A DNA stretch of 64,000 nt, from NCBI GenBank assembly GCA_038496675.1, contig CM076651.1, positions 7,171,690 to 7,235,689 of the forward strand, read 5' to 3'. The notes under the pieces were generated by a model. That model did no database searches, had not been told where the DNA came from, and was given only the letters and a program-made list of their open reading frames with translations. The position numbers were made by a program, and so were the translations under genes. The DNA is from Rachycentron canadum (Eukaryota; Chordata; Actinopteri; Carangiformes; Rachycentridae). Below are positions 39,421 through 51,650 of this stretch, in pieces (the stretch's first letter is position 1; each line of letters starts with the position of its first letter).

Positions 39421-42400
39421 CGAGGTTCCACTTGTAGCCCCTACAGTAGACACAGCTACATTTTGTGTGCATCCTCCTGTCTAAAGATGGCAGCTTTACA
39501 AGCACTTTTGATGAAGCAAAATGAACGATGTCTGGGTGTGGATGCTCTTTTCTCTCTTTGAACAGCAGCGACGTTCACGGCCAGGTGAAGGACAGAATCA
39601 AAGGAGAAGATCCTTTGATGCAGGAGGCTGATCCTTATTATCCTTTAACAACATGATGACATAATTATCTCCCCATGTAACTGCCGAGTATATAGCTAAT
39701 AGTAGCTATTTATCAGGACATATTAACTAAGGCAGACTCCTACAATTAATCATTTCTTCTGGCTTTTGTCATGTGACCCATTACTTTTACAGAGGGCAAT
39801 AAAGCAGCTGTAACCACATGATAGTCAGTGGTTTCCAAAGATAAATGTCTAGTTTCTATTTGTATAATTTCAATAGGGGATTTATTGAATATAACCCTTT
39901 TTTTTTTTTTGCAGGTTCACCTGCATTTAAAGACAAACCATTCCTGCTCCCTGTGCCTGATGCATCTTGCTTTTGGATTAGCATGCTCATTACATCCCAA
40001 ATCTAGTCTGTCTTAAGCCATCATCCATGTCCCATCAACCCCCCCCCCCCCCGTGAACCCAAGCATCAAACCTGTGTGAAGTGGTTCATGACACTGAGTT
40101 TAATTTGATTAGCCAATTACTAAACATCTGCAGGGGAATCTTTTTTTTTTTTTTTAAAGTGTGTTGAATCAATCTTTCCTCTGTGAGATGCTTCTAGCTA
40201 TAAATTCTAGACAATATTTTTTTGTAAGACAAGTGACAACATTTATTTTCTCAAAGAGGGGTCAAAGTTGTTGATATCGTGCTTGCTATTGTCATAACTT
40301 CTCTTTAACTGGCGAGAGTCCTCATAAAACAGTGGTGTAAAATACAGTAGAGAGAACAAAAAGGGAGACTGACTCTACACATCTGCAGTATTCTGTATGT
40401 TGTTTTCTGCTGTTGAGTTACGACAGTAGCACACAATGGATGATAGGACCATAGACTTATCAATAATGCATAAGATAGTAAGAGAAATGACAGGCACTCT
40501 GCTGGTAGGTTCTCTCCAGAAGCAAGCCATAAATTTGCAGGGCAATAATAATGACTCTTCTCAGGGAAATAAAGGCCACCCTCTGCTCCCCATAGTCATA
40601 AACCTGACTCACTCTTCCATTGGTTGGAAGAAAAATGCTTCCTCTCCCACCACACAGGAGTTATACACAGTAGGTACTTCAACCAGCCAACTTGATATGC
40701 AATCATCTCTCTTTACAGAGGAAAGAATACAATTTCAGTTTTTATATTAGCTATTTTCCTATTATGCCTGTGGAGGTGGGGAGAAGTAGAGCACAGTAAT
40801 GGTGAAATGAAGTTCACTTGAACAGCTCAGGAAAATATTCAAAAAAAATTCCCAGTAATTCTTTTACTTTGACCATAATCCTGCTGTGCAGTGGGATGTG
40901 CTGTGGGATCTTTCTATGTTTTTTTTTTTTTTTTTTTTTTTTGTTATTGTTATATTTTTAAGTGCATGTTATTCTTTGTATTTCTTAAGAGAGAAAATGT
41001 GAATTGTCTTTAAAGTATCTCTAACATAAAAGAACAACACACATTCAATAATTGCGCGTCCTTAATCCACTCTCTTGCCAAGAGTGACATCAGAAGATCG
41101 ATGGAGTTCTCATATCTGTCTGTTAAATATGAAGCAGGAGCCAGGGGATCATGACTTAAGCTTAGCATGAATAGTGGGGTGCAGGGATGAACAGCTTGCC
41201 TGTCCAAAGTGAACAAAAGTCCCCTATATCAGCATCGCTAGTTAATAAATTGTGACATTGTTTGTTTAATCTGTATAAAAACTCAGTAAAACATTGTTTT
41301 ATGGGAGTTACAGCAACTAATTCTTACCATTGGTGCAACAACAAAGCTATTTGTATGGATGAAACAAATGACATAGGGTGCTGGTGGAAGGCTTGCACAA
41401 CCTTTGGACTAGGATTTGAGATATGTTGATCTTATACTCGGAGCAGAAATTGAATACAGGGAAATATTGTACAATATGAGAAACATAAATCCCCAAAATG
41501 TTGAACCTTCACAATATTAAAACATTTGGGATGATGATCACACCCAGAACTGGGAAATTAACAATTTTAACCCAGATTGTTGTATTTAGTACTCAGTCCT
41601 ACTTTATATACTACTTAACTCTTACATTAATTTAAACACCTATTGTCAGCTGTCAGTGACTAGATTTCCATTCAAATATGTTTTACATTTTATCAGGATT
41701 GTGAGAAAGTTATTAAAAGATAAGATAAAATAAAAAAGATAATAAAAGATAAAAATAAACAGCTACTGTCACTAATTCTGCCGTTTAATTCAAAAAGAGG
41801 ATTCTAATATGAAATATGAATAATATCCGCTACAGAGCTTAAGTTTAAACCTTTGTGAAAAAACAACTGGTTAGCATTTAAGTTAGCGTTCAAAAAAAAA
41901 AAAAAATACAGCAACACAAGAACTTGCATCATTGTAACCTGGGCTCATCATTTCCCCCTTTTTAGCTGTAATGTCCTTTGTCTAAAATCATATTTGATCG
42001 CTTTGTGCTATTGTTGTTATTGGACCAGTCTGAATTGACACCATTCTCTGCAGCTGGTGATGTTGGGTCAAAGACATATATCAGAACAAAATACCATTCG
42101 TATCAAGACATATAAGTTGAACCGCAGCCTAGTGAGTAAGGTTATGGTTCAAAGGTAGTTTTCAACGATTTGTGTTCATGTGAGTGTGACTTTTAATTAG
42201 GTTATCCTGGACCTGAGGTTGCTCACCCAGATATTATACCAATCAAATTAAAGTCCTCCTGAGAAATCTAGTATAAGGGGCACAATTAATGTAGAAAAAT
42301 GAATATAAATGTTTTTTTATTCTTTATTGTAAATGTAAATATAGTATTCTATCACATTTCTACCATCAGATATTTAGAATTGCATTATTACTTGTAGAAA

Positions 42401-45169
42401 GGTTTTTATGTGACCTCTGCAGATACCTCCAGCTGTTCAAGTCACATTCAGTCAACAGTGGCCCAGAACAAATACTTTGGGATAGAGAGTGGCGGGGTGG
42501 GTCTGCATAATCAGCTCTAGTGTGCTGCCTTTAGAGTGCAAACAGCAGGTATCAAACAGTTTAGGGTCAATTTTTTTGTGCTGAGTGCTTTCCACAAAAG
42601 GTTGCATGAGACACTCTGACCTTGTCCGGGGGGCTTAGACTGAGATTTCTGGTGAGTCCCTTTCAGATGGAGAGAAGACCAGCAGAGATTTCACGCATCT
42701 CTCGTGGGTTTCAGTCTGAATTATGTATCTGCAGAGGCCACCTGATAGCAGAAAAATATAATGCATAATAACTTCCTGCCCATGCATTAATGTCAGTTTT
42801 TGAAGGATGGAATTGCTCCGTGTTGTGCTAGTTTTCTAACATTTGGTGTCTGAGTAGCAGAGAGAGATATGTTCCGGCTTCAACCAAAGCAAAGGCATAG
42901 ACACAACTCCTTTACAAGTATGATCTGGTGTTTGCATCCCTGACAGATAACATATGGCTGTTACAGGAACATGACCAAATGATTATGTTCACGCCATTCA
43001 GCTGCTAATGTAAACATTTGAAGGGCGAATGTGTTTTCATCTCAGGAGATGAATTCAGGCATTACAGAGGGACTGTTGAGTTCAATTACACGAACAACCA
43101 CAATTTTTGGGTTGTCGTGTGATGTGATGGAGCCAACATGACTTCAATGTGCCATGTCAACCGTATGAACCAAGGAGCACACAGTAGAGGCAATGAAAAT
43201 GATTGATTGTATGACTTTGGGAAGAAAACGCCCTCTTGACAGATTATTTCCCCTTTCAAAGTGCTTTCAAAGAAACTGTAATCTCCCTCTTTAATGTTTT
43301 TCATATCTGATTGTACAATCTTTAAGACAGCAAATTCAAGAATTGCACATCACGCTTGGCATATGCTATACATTTCATCTCAATTAACACAGCCCCATGT
43401 GCCTAACCCAGATAACCACTGACTGCTGATGACATTCTTAAAGGCAGGAATAAAAGCCACCTATTGTATTAGTGTTTTTCCTCACCTGGGTGTGTTGAGA
43501 AAGAGAGCAGTTTTTACAGTAGCAAATCTCAGGAGGCACAGAGGCAGTTACTGGGATGGAACGGCGAAGCCCAGAGCCAGAAGGCAACAGCATCTGCTCT
43601 CTCTGGAGACTGCCATCAGCAGTTTGGGCTAAAAGAATGGCTACTTATGTTGAAATGCCGGTATGCTAGCTCTACCTTTTTTTTTTTTTTTTTTTTTTTT
43701 CCACCTGACACTGCAATACTATAATTCTGTTTGTTAATTTGAAAATTTCAAAATGTGCATGCAATGACATTTGACTCAGTGCTGGGATCACATAGTGTGT
43801 CTCTCAGTAAATGCCATTCGTTCTAAGGAAATAATGGAGGAAAAAGGCATTTGCATTTACTGTTTTAAATCTAAGCTTTATAAAAATAGGAAATAAAAAA
43901 ATAACAAAACATACATTACACTGGCAAACCGTTTTTGACCTGGGTTTTCTCATATCACACCTTAGGTGTGTCTGGGAAGTTAATGAGTTGCTTCGCTTGA
44001 GAGAAATATGCCTCACTCTTATCCACAACAAAGATATAATGGAAAAGATTAATATCCCTAAAAGAAATCTATTAAACGTTAAGATCAACTGATGTAAAGG
44101 TGAGACACTCAATTTCCATTAAACATGAGGGGCTCAGCGAATTGAAAAACATCCTGCTCAAGACTGTGGTTATTTTAATACCAGTTTGGGGTGATTCTAC
44201 CCACTAAGACATTAATACTCTACTGAATAAGATTCAAAGGCCAGTTTCTCACACTGGCTTCTATAAAGATAATCTTATTTCTTACTTGGCTGAACTTGAG
44301 AGTTGGCTCATGCAGATAAAGTAGATACTAACTATTTCCCATTGACCTTTCCAGAAAGGAGCAGAGAATGCTTCAGAAAACAAAAACACTCAATGAAAAT
44401 GCAAATGAATCACTTGAAAGGCATTCCTTACTCCATTTCACTGTAAGTAATTTGCTGGCAATGATTTATTGATCTCAGAGAAAAGATATTTGACTTGTTA
44501 AACCAACAGCAAGATAATATCTTCTTCTCTTATTGAATCTTTGAAACTGCTTTCACACCACTTGTCTTTCTTGTGTCACAGCACTGCAACCAAGCTGTTT
44601 GCATGAATGGAAGGTGCATGTGTTTTTTTTGGGTGGGGGGGGTTGTGGTATTACAGCAGGAATGCCTGTGGAAATATATGACTGACTCTACAAAAAAAAA
44701 AAAAAACAGAAAAAGAAAAAAGAAAATAAAACCTTGCGTGTTGTTCAAAAGGCATTGTGTGGTGATGCATGACATGATCTACATGTTCCCTCTGTCTGAT
44801 AGAAATCGGCCTCCCGGGCATGGTGTCATTGTAATCAGCAGTAATATCATTTTAAAATGTCACAGCTAAACCTTTAGTGATTCGTGTTATGATAAGACTA
44901 GGCACAGCTGAGGGGGAAGCTAAATAGAAAACTGCTCCATAGTTCTTCCTGAGACATCCCCAACTCTCCCACCCTGAGCAAAACACAACGATTTATTGAC
45001 ATTTTTACTCTGCTTAGCCACCCTCGGCACAAATAGCAACCAGCACATTATCTTGTAGGCATGACATTTAGAAAGTAACTTTGACATGGAATTGGACAGG
45101 CATTAAGAGTTGACCCATATTGCTGCGATTATTTGTAAAATACAAGATTTTTATGTTGTCTTTCTGCAG

Positions 45170-45478
45170 GTGGAAGAAGAAGCATGATGCTTTGGAAATG
45201 TCCCTAAGAACCCCATCACTTTAGGTATGTACCATTCAACCCAAAAGCCCGTGGGAGCTTATGGGCTGTCTGCTTCCTGGCCATATCTGTACTGACTGTT
45301 TTAGATTTAGGAGACAACTCTTGTGAACATTCTTACAAAAATCACTTCTTTTCAGGGTTACTTTTCCAAGAGCAACCATCAGAACCATTCAAGGAGGAGT
45401 CCATTGAACCAGCCGAGCATGAACCTTCTTTAGACAGAAGCTGGTGGTCTGCGGGTCAGGAAAAAAAAATATTTTTGA
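45170..45478 (+). other. Exon-like segments with good splice sites, function unknown
   Basis: A 55-base segment (45170-45224) follows TTTCTGCAG and is followed by a donor (TTTAG then GTATGT). A second acceptor, CTTCTTTTCAG, ends at 45355 and precedes a segment ending in an A-run near 45,465. No matching downstream donor is obvious. These might be non-coding exons of a long transcript or an upstream 5' exon of the TAFA gene on the same strand. Chance splice motifs are also possible. Confidence 0.25.
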
Positions 45479-45719
45479 TTGGTTTGTTGTACTGCAAATA
45501 TAATAGCTATAGATTCAGGGACATTTATTTTTGCTTTTTGGAAACTGAATAATATCACAATCAACTTTGCTTTTAGTTATGAGCTAAGTGACCATGAGCT
45601 AGAGCAGAAAACACCTATCTGTATGGAAAAGTTTTACTTCAAACGAACATTAAATCAAATAAAATTGAAGCAGCGATTCCTGTATTTATTATATTTATTC
45701 ATATGGTTGTTTCTCCACT

Positions 45720-46560
45720 GATGTGAAAGGACAAGGATGTTTATATTCATGTCACAATTTGTCTTTGGACGCTTTCATTCTGTCCTCAGGACTTACCATC
45801 CCTAGCATCTCAATCCTGTCTCAGCGCAGTTTATTTTCTTTTCTTTTTTTTTCTTTTTTTTTTTTTTTTTTTTTTGCCACTCTCCATCTGTCTTCAGTCT
45901 TTCCTAACAATCCCACTCACCTGACTGCCAGATCCACCTGCTCTCAACCACCTAAGCTTCCCCCGCCCACTCGTGCACCAGTTCCCAGTTTCCATTTTAT
46001 TATCCCAGGCACCAACACCAGGTCATCTACGTCAGATCTCCTTATGTCTCTTCGTGTTTCCCTTTCCACCTTTGGGCTGTGTATCCCGCCTTCAGGTCGT
46101 CCAGCCGAGACCCTGAGCTCTTGGCCCCCTGAGCCGCCCAGCTGCGGTCTCCAGCTCTCCTCTCCTGGGCCCTGGGATGCCGACCCAATGTTTCCTGCTC
46201 ATCGGCTCTCCGGCCCCCGGACTGTCTGCCCAAGGTGTCTCTTCATTTGTTCTGCCACAAGTCTGTCTGCCCTAAGTTTCCTGCTCCACTGCCCATTCAC
46301 ACATCAGATCCCTGTTTCCTCATTACCACAGCTATTTCCTCATTAAACCAACTATTTCCACCAGCTCCTTGTCAGCTTGTCTGCTTGAGCCTGTTTTTCC
46401 CTGTTTGACTGCTACCTGCTTGTAGTAACCTGTCATCTCTACCTGCCTGCCTACCTGCTTGTGCATCCATCTGTCTGTGAGCCTGGTCTTCCTCATTTTA
46501 TCTATGCATATCTGTCTACACTTGGGTCCTCCCTGTCTGTGCAGCTACCACCATCCTTAA
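45720..46560 (+). repeat. Probable degenerate transposable-element fragment with C/T-rich sequence
   Basis: Composition changes sharply to pyrimidine- and CpG-richer sequence than its flanks. A long poly-T run lies near 45,847-45,877. A later part has TGCCTGCCTACCTGC-type repeats and a CACTTGGGTCCTCCCTGTC phrase resembling ends of teleost retroelements. The 207-residue frame at 45723-46346 is Ser/Pro-rich without a domain. The assignment to a mobile element is inference. Confidence 0.35.
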
Positions 46561-47290
46561 CAATTCTATACTTATCTTACTGAACAAATCCCAAAGACCA
46601 AAACAAACTGTTAAACCTAATAACATATAATTTCTGTATTTCCAAAAACACTTCAGTCAACTAAATTGTTGCACATAACAAGTCCCACGTAAACCATCCA
46701 GCTGCTGTAAACATGAATAATAATTGTGTCCATTTGTGCCCAGATGTGTGTGTGTGCAGACACACCAACCTCTTGTTTTCAGTTCTTTTGTTGTTTTACA
46801 TGTCTTCAATTGTAAAAGAAGAAAGATCTTTTATGCAGTGAATCTCAGCCACATCTGCCAGAATCCTCTGCAGATTGGGAAAGTTAGCGTGATGGACTAT
46901 CCAGCATGAAATGAGGAAGAGCAGCATGTTTGTTTTCGCTGATACATGACTTCACAGCAACACCCTGGACACAACAATGAAGTGGAATGGGCTAACTCGT
47001 TATTGAAACGACAGGGAATCATCACTGTCACTGATGTGGTTGTCGACTGTGTGTTGATATCCACAGGGAAAGCGGTGTGCAAATGCTGCAGTTGTTTCCA
47101 CTGACGTTCATAAGGAAAGACATTTTGTTTCCCTGTAGCTATGTGGAGCATATGTATAAAAATGACAATAAACCTTGTGGAAAACAAAACAAAACAGAAC
47201 AAAGCAACAACAAAAAAAGTTTTGGAAAATGACTGAGCATATATACTTGGCTGGACCCCAACAGCAGGGCCAGACCAACCTGCAATGTCC

Positions 47291-47313
47291 CTGACTGACT
47301 GACTGACTGACTG
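47291..47313 (+). repeat. (GACT)n tetranucleotide repeat
   Basis: About five perfect tandem CTGA/GACT units in intergenic DNA. Confidence 0.9.
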
Positions 47314-48822
47314 ATGATACTTCCACTACTTGACAGCCAAGTGCTTTGTCAATGAGTCGGAGTTTCTGGCACAAGCAGTGTCGATTGGTTTTTTTTTTAT
47401 ATAGTTTGCAGTGATGCCAGCCTTGCACATTGCTTTGAGTTTTTTTTTTTTTTTTCAAACAAGAAGGGGTATAAACCTGGTACGTGACTAGGCGGTGTGC
47501 AGTTACCAACTGGAGGCTTAGGGCTACACTTCATGTCGGGGGCAATCTACCGAGCCATGTTCTGTCTCTTCTTTCGCTTTTTGCTTCAAGATTCTTTGGC
47601 CACAAACACAAACAGTTCTATATTGTTTTCATCTTTCATTTATGTATTTGGAGATTTGGTCAGATGATGTTGTGGTGGTTTAGCCGTGCACTCGGTTTTG
47701 ATCTGCTACTACGAGTTTTTTGACATTGTATGTCTTCAGGAACCAGTGACCTTGGAGCTGAGATGCAGACACAGACTGATACTGATCAGATACTGAGAGA
47801 AGAACTGATATATACACTTTTGCTTTTAATCTTTCTCATTGAAGAGAAATGATTGTTTGTTTTTGAATTCTGTGATAACATTCATAATGTCCAAAGATAA
47901 ATAAAAAAGCATTTATTATTTCTGGACAAGCAGCAAAGAAAAAAAAATCTTATCATTTATTAACACAGTTATTTATGTTCAATGGCTTTTTACCTTGCAA
48001 TGTAGGGATCAACCGTTATCCTTTCATAAACAGTTGTTGCACATGAAAGCTAGTTCGACTGATACCAGCATTGATGCTAACTACTGCAATGAGTGTCAGA
48101 ACTAGTTTCAATAGGATCAGTGCCAAAAGGTTCTGGATACATGAACATGCTTTGTAGTGCATGTGCTCTGCTTTTGTGCTGCTGTTGAATGCATCACTTA
48201 CTTCAGAGATTTAACACAATACACACTCCCGATTTATGGTTAAAAGCCAACGAGTCCTCCAAGGCAGTTCATTAAATGACAAGAGAAAAGTGAAAAGAAA
48301 TGTTTAATAATGTGGCCAATCGTGCAGTGTGATTAAAATGTATCTAGCGGGGTAATGGCGATTCTGGCATTTAGTGGTATAAGATGGAAATTTAAAAAAA
48401 AATGTGTGGCATCTATCACCTCTTTTCTATGTTTTAAGAGTGAGTCAACACCCTTTACAAATCTTGTGTTAACTGACCCCCAGTGGTTTAAATCCTGACC
48501 TTGCTGCAGTGACGTAAAGGTGTACTCAAGGACCCTGTGACATCACTATTGTGGGATTGTTAAAGACATTAGAGATTCGAGACTTTCAACCAGAGAGGCC
48601 ACCAAAGTGCTGCTTTTGCAACCTGGTGTTACTCTTTAAACTTGAATGTAAGAATATCCCTTTCCATGTTTTGTGGCTAACTGTCACACAAAGGTCAATG
48701 GCATTGATTTCAGTAATTTGAGATAGGCAGGCTACTGTGCACCCCATGAATAATGTTAAGTCCTTATGTGTCAAAGCACAGTATCAACATGGGAAAATGT
48801 CTAAGAACGATAATGTTGCTAT

Positions 48823-48881
48823 ATGTGTGTGTGTGTGTGTGTGTATATACGTATATATGTGTGTCTGTATATATATATATA
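48823..48881 (+). repeat. Compound (TG)n(TA)n microsatellite
   Basis: About eleven TG units pass into imperfect TA repeats with CG interruptions. Noncoding. Confidence 0.9.
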
Positions 48882-49839
48882 CAACTGCACAGACTTGACT
48901 CTGCCAAAGCCTCAGACATTAATGCTGTGTTGTAGTATACCTACATCTTGAGCAGTTTCTTGCTGTTCTTCTCACCCTGGGTATTCTTCGCTCCTTCCTG
49001 AACTAGGAATGCACCCTGTCTTCCTGAGCAAGCATCAAAATAAAATGTGAAGTCTTTATGCTGTAGAGATGGCGGTGTGAACTGCAGGCCTTGGGCATGT
49101 TCTGCATGCCAGTGATAAAAAATCCAGACACAATGCAAAAGTAGAGCTCACCATGTAGTGAAGGTGGAGGGGTACGGGGAGGATACGAGCTACTTCCCAC
49201 ACATAGAGATCGGTGTTGATTTACTTCAAATAACAGCATTCGCCTCCCCTTCTTTGCTATGATCACCATTACGTCTCCATCATAGACTGAAGAACTCCCC
49301 CACTGTAGGTGAAGATTACCTTTAGCTGAATGGACATTATTATTTCTCCATGCAATCCGCTTTCAATTTTCCTTTCTTCTCAGCATGTGAAAACATGCTC
49401 TTTCATAATCTTCTTTTACACACCTCCCTGTAGCAACGGCAAGGTAAGCTAAGGACTCAGGGTTTACTTCTTTCGCTCCTCGTGAGCTTGTATCTGGCAA
49501 TATCACATATGGACTTTCTTGTTAGGTTTCTTTTGATCACATTACACATGTTCTCCTCTCTCTAGATGTAGGACAGAGTACTGACTACAAAAAAGGAAAA
49601 GAATGAAAGGAAATGTTCTCTCAGGAGGAAAAAAGAAATCCTTTCTAATTGTAATTTATTGTTAATCATGTGGTCAGAGCAACATGACTGGTGCCAGTTT
49701 CCCTGATTTGCATTTGCCAGAAGCGTATGATCAGGTGGAGTGCCACCATGCCATCTAATCCAGAGGCAGTCTGGCTTTAAGACATGTGATACAGTCTTTA
49801 CACTCAGCCAGGCTGTACGGGAACATTTGTTTCTTAGTG

Positions 49840-50241
49840 CTCGCTGAGGGGGGACTCAGTGAGAGCCGCTGCTCAGAGGCTGCCTCTCACTGGAAGGATG
49901 CAGACGGTGAAAGAAGAGATTCCACTACAGTTAATTAAGGAGCACGCTGCACGTGCCTGTAAATGCGAAGGGGCAAATGAATTCAGTGTCAGTGCGAGCA
50001 GTGATATTTCAAAGGTGGAATTGAAAGAGCTGTAAATCTATTTTCTGACTCTGGCTTTGACGGTCATTTCTGAATCACTGGACTGTTGCTATCAAAGTGT
50101 GGAGCAGGGAGGCAGAGTCATTGGAGTTCCCTCCTCGAGTCAAATTCAGAGTTATTGGATGGGATCAACATGAGCAGCATTATGGATGGATTTATGTCAT
50201 TCTGTTGAGATATTTACACTCTCTCTGTTGGGTTTGCTCAG
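49840..50241 (+). other. Probable non-coding first exon of the TAFA-family gene
   Basis: A strong donor (GCTCAG followed by GTAAGATTT) ends at 50241, 1.27 kb before the acceptor of the signal-peptide exon on the same strand. The sequence before it contains ATGs, but none opens a long frame into the donor, so it would be 5' UTR. TAFA genes are known to start with a non-coding exon. The left limit is not determined; 49,840 is an estimate from a local change to GC-richer sequence. Confidence 0.4.
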
Positions 50242-51508
50242 GTAAGATTTGATTCTTTCTACCCTGGAAATGAAGGTGTAATTTTTTTTGCATGAAACTG
50301 GAAATTCTGAAATGCACTAAATAAAAAAAAAGATTTTGCTTTTAAATGCACAATGTGAGATCTGCACACACAGAGAATAACTGCATATTGCTGAAATAAC
50401 CAAAGTGCATTTTTATTTCATCTCATTTCATTGTATGATTTTGTGCTGCTCATGCTAAGAATAGTTGTTAAATGTATGGCATTTATTGAGCTATTTTCTG
50501 AATTATTCTGTGGCCACAAACACAATGTAGATATGAAAGGACTTTAAAGTGTTTTGCATAAGTGGAATCAAGATAATTCATTTAATCTGTATGAATGAAT
50601 GGACTCGACTGGCACCACTCTACATGCAATGCACTTTTTGTCCTTCCTAAGGTTTGATCAAAGTTTTTATTCAGTTGAAAATGAACAAATACGATGTTGA
50701 ATCGTCATCATTGTAAAGAACTAAAATCCAAACATATGAGCTCTATGGTATGTTTGAAGGGGTTTTTTTGGTTTTTTTTTTAAAGATGATCAGTAATCTC
50801 ATGCTTGTTGGCAGTTTGCTGCTGTGAGGAAAAACAGTGACAATTTCAGGGTTGAAACATTTTGTATTTTCTCCTTCACAGATTTCCTTCACAGCCAGTC
50901 TTCTCCTATGACCAGGAGCATTCCTCGCTGTTCTATTTTTTTTTCTTTCTTTCTTTTTTTTTTTCTTTCTTATCTAAACAGCATGGTGAAACATTACAAG
51001 GCTTTTGATTCCTATTACTGCTGTGTCACTGTCACATTATTCTGACAGATACAGAAAAGCCTCAGCAGCCAGATGCTTGCAAAATCTTATCTTTCTTTAA
51101 GTTTGATTTTGGTTTTGAGGCAGGAGCACAGCTCAGGAGTTGAAGGGAGTCAGCCTGTCAGGGGAAATCTCTGCTGCATGGGAAAAACTCCCCGGGGATC
51201 ACTCCATATTTGCAGCGTTGTGGCTCAGGGACAAGACAGGGCAAACTAGGAAGACGAAACAGTGAAGAAGTCATACTTATATAATCATGCTAATGATAAA
51301 TTCTGATGACTAAAAGACTCCACTGAGGGCGTTAAATCCAATTATAGACTGAAGTGCTTCTACATAATGTGAAAATGTATGTATTTCCTATGTTTTTATA
51401 TATTTTGTTCTGTGTGTGTTTATTTGTGTTGTGGCGGGGGGGGCTGAGGTCATAGGTTGAGAACACGATGTATTGTGCGTTGACTATACCTTTGGTGGTT
51501 CTTAGCAG

Positions 51509-51650
51509 ATGTGTCCTGTCATGTCCTGGCTGCTCTGCCTGTGCCTCTGGGTCAGTGTGACTGCCATTCAGCTGTGTCAGGCCACTTTCTACGACACCAT
51601 CCAACAGCATCATGGGACGAGGCCTGGACGAACCACCATTCACATGATTG
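51509..51650 (+). CDS. Signal-peptide exon of a TAFA (FAM19A) family secreted chemokine-like protein (5' partial gene)
   Basis: TAFA proteins are small secreted neural cytokine-like factors; the mature Cys-rich part lies on later exons. The exon begins right after TTCTTAGCAG with ATG at 51509, has a second in-frame ATG at 51521, and ends at the donor ATTG followed by GTGAGT. Its end phase (1) matches the conserved junction before the GTCEV start of the mature domain. The encoded MSWLLCLCLWVSVTA, then LCQATFYDTIQQHHGTRP, resembles the TAFA1 leader (MSW, LW, LC, QQHH, RP in the same order). The segment after RP (GRTTIHMI) is not TAFA1-like. Position next to an SLC16A7-type gene would instead suggest TAFA2, so the subtype is left open. 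No CCNKNRIEERSQT-type exon was found before the window ends. Confidence 0.6.

Larger units (their letters stand above)
30240..45169. other. Gene-poor intergenic region, first part
   Basis: No exon could be supported by both splice sites and protein resemblance. All open frames are short and look like chance. The region holds simple repeats (CTG near 34,036, GT near 39,366), poly-T tracts near 40,921 and 43,678, and a poly-C run near 40,041. Some stretches, such as 35.14-35.56 kb, are of more balanced composition and rich in TAAT-type motifs. They could be conserved regulatory DNA, which only cross-species alignment can show. Confidence 0.55.
46561..49839. other. Gene-poor intergenic region, second part
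   Basis: No coding exon is recognised. It holds a GACT array near 47,291, poly-T tracts near 47,391 and 47,439, and a compound TG/TA microsatellite near 48,823. A potential promoter for the downstream TAFA gene may lie at its right end. Confidence 0.5.

Noticed and set aside
45723..46346. 207-residue open frame, longest in the gene-poor region
   Set aside because: Ser/Pro/Phe-rich, runs through a poly-T tract, and has no domain or splice context. It is probably a product of pyrimidine-rich repeat DNA.
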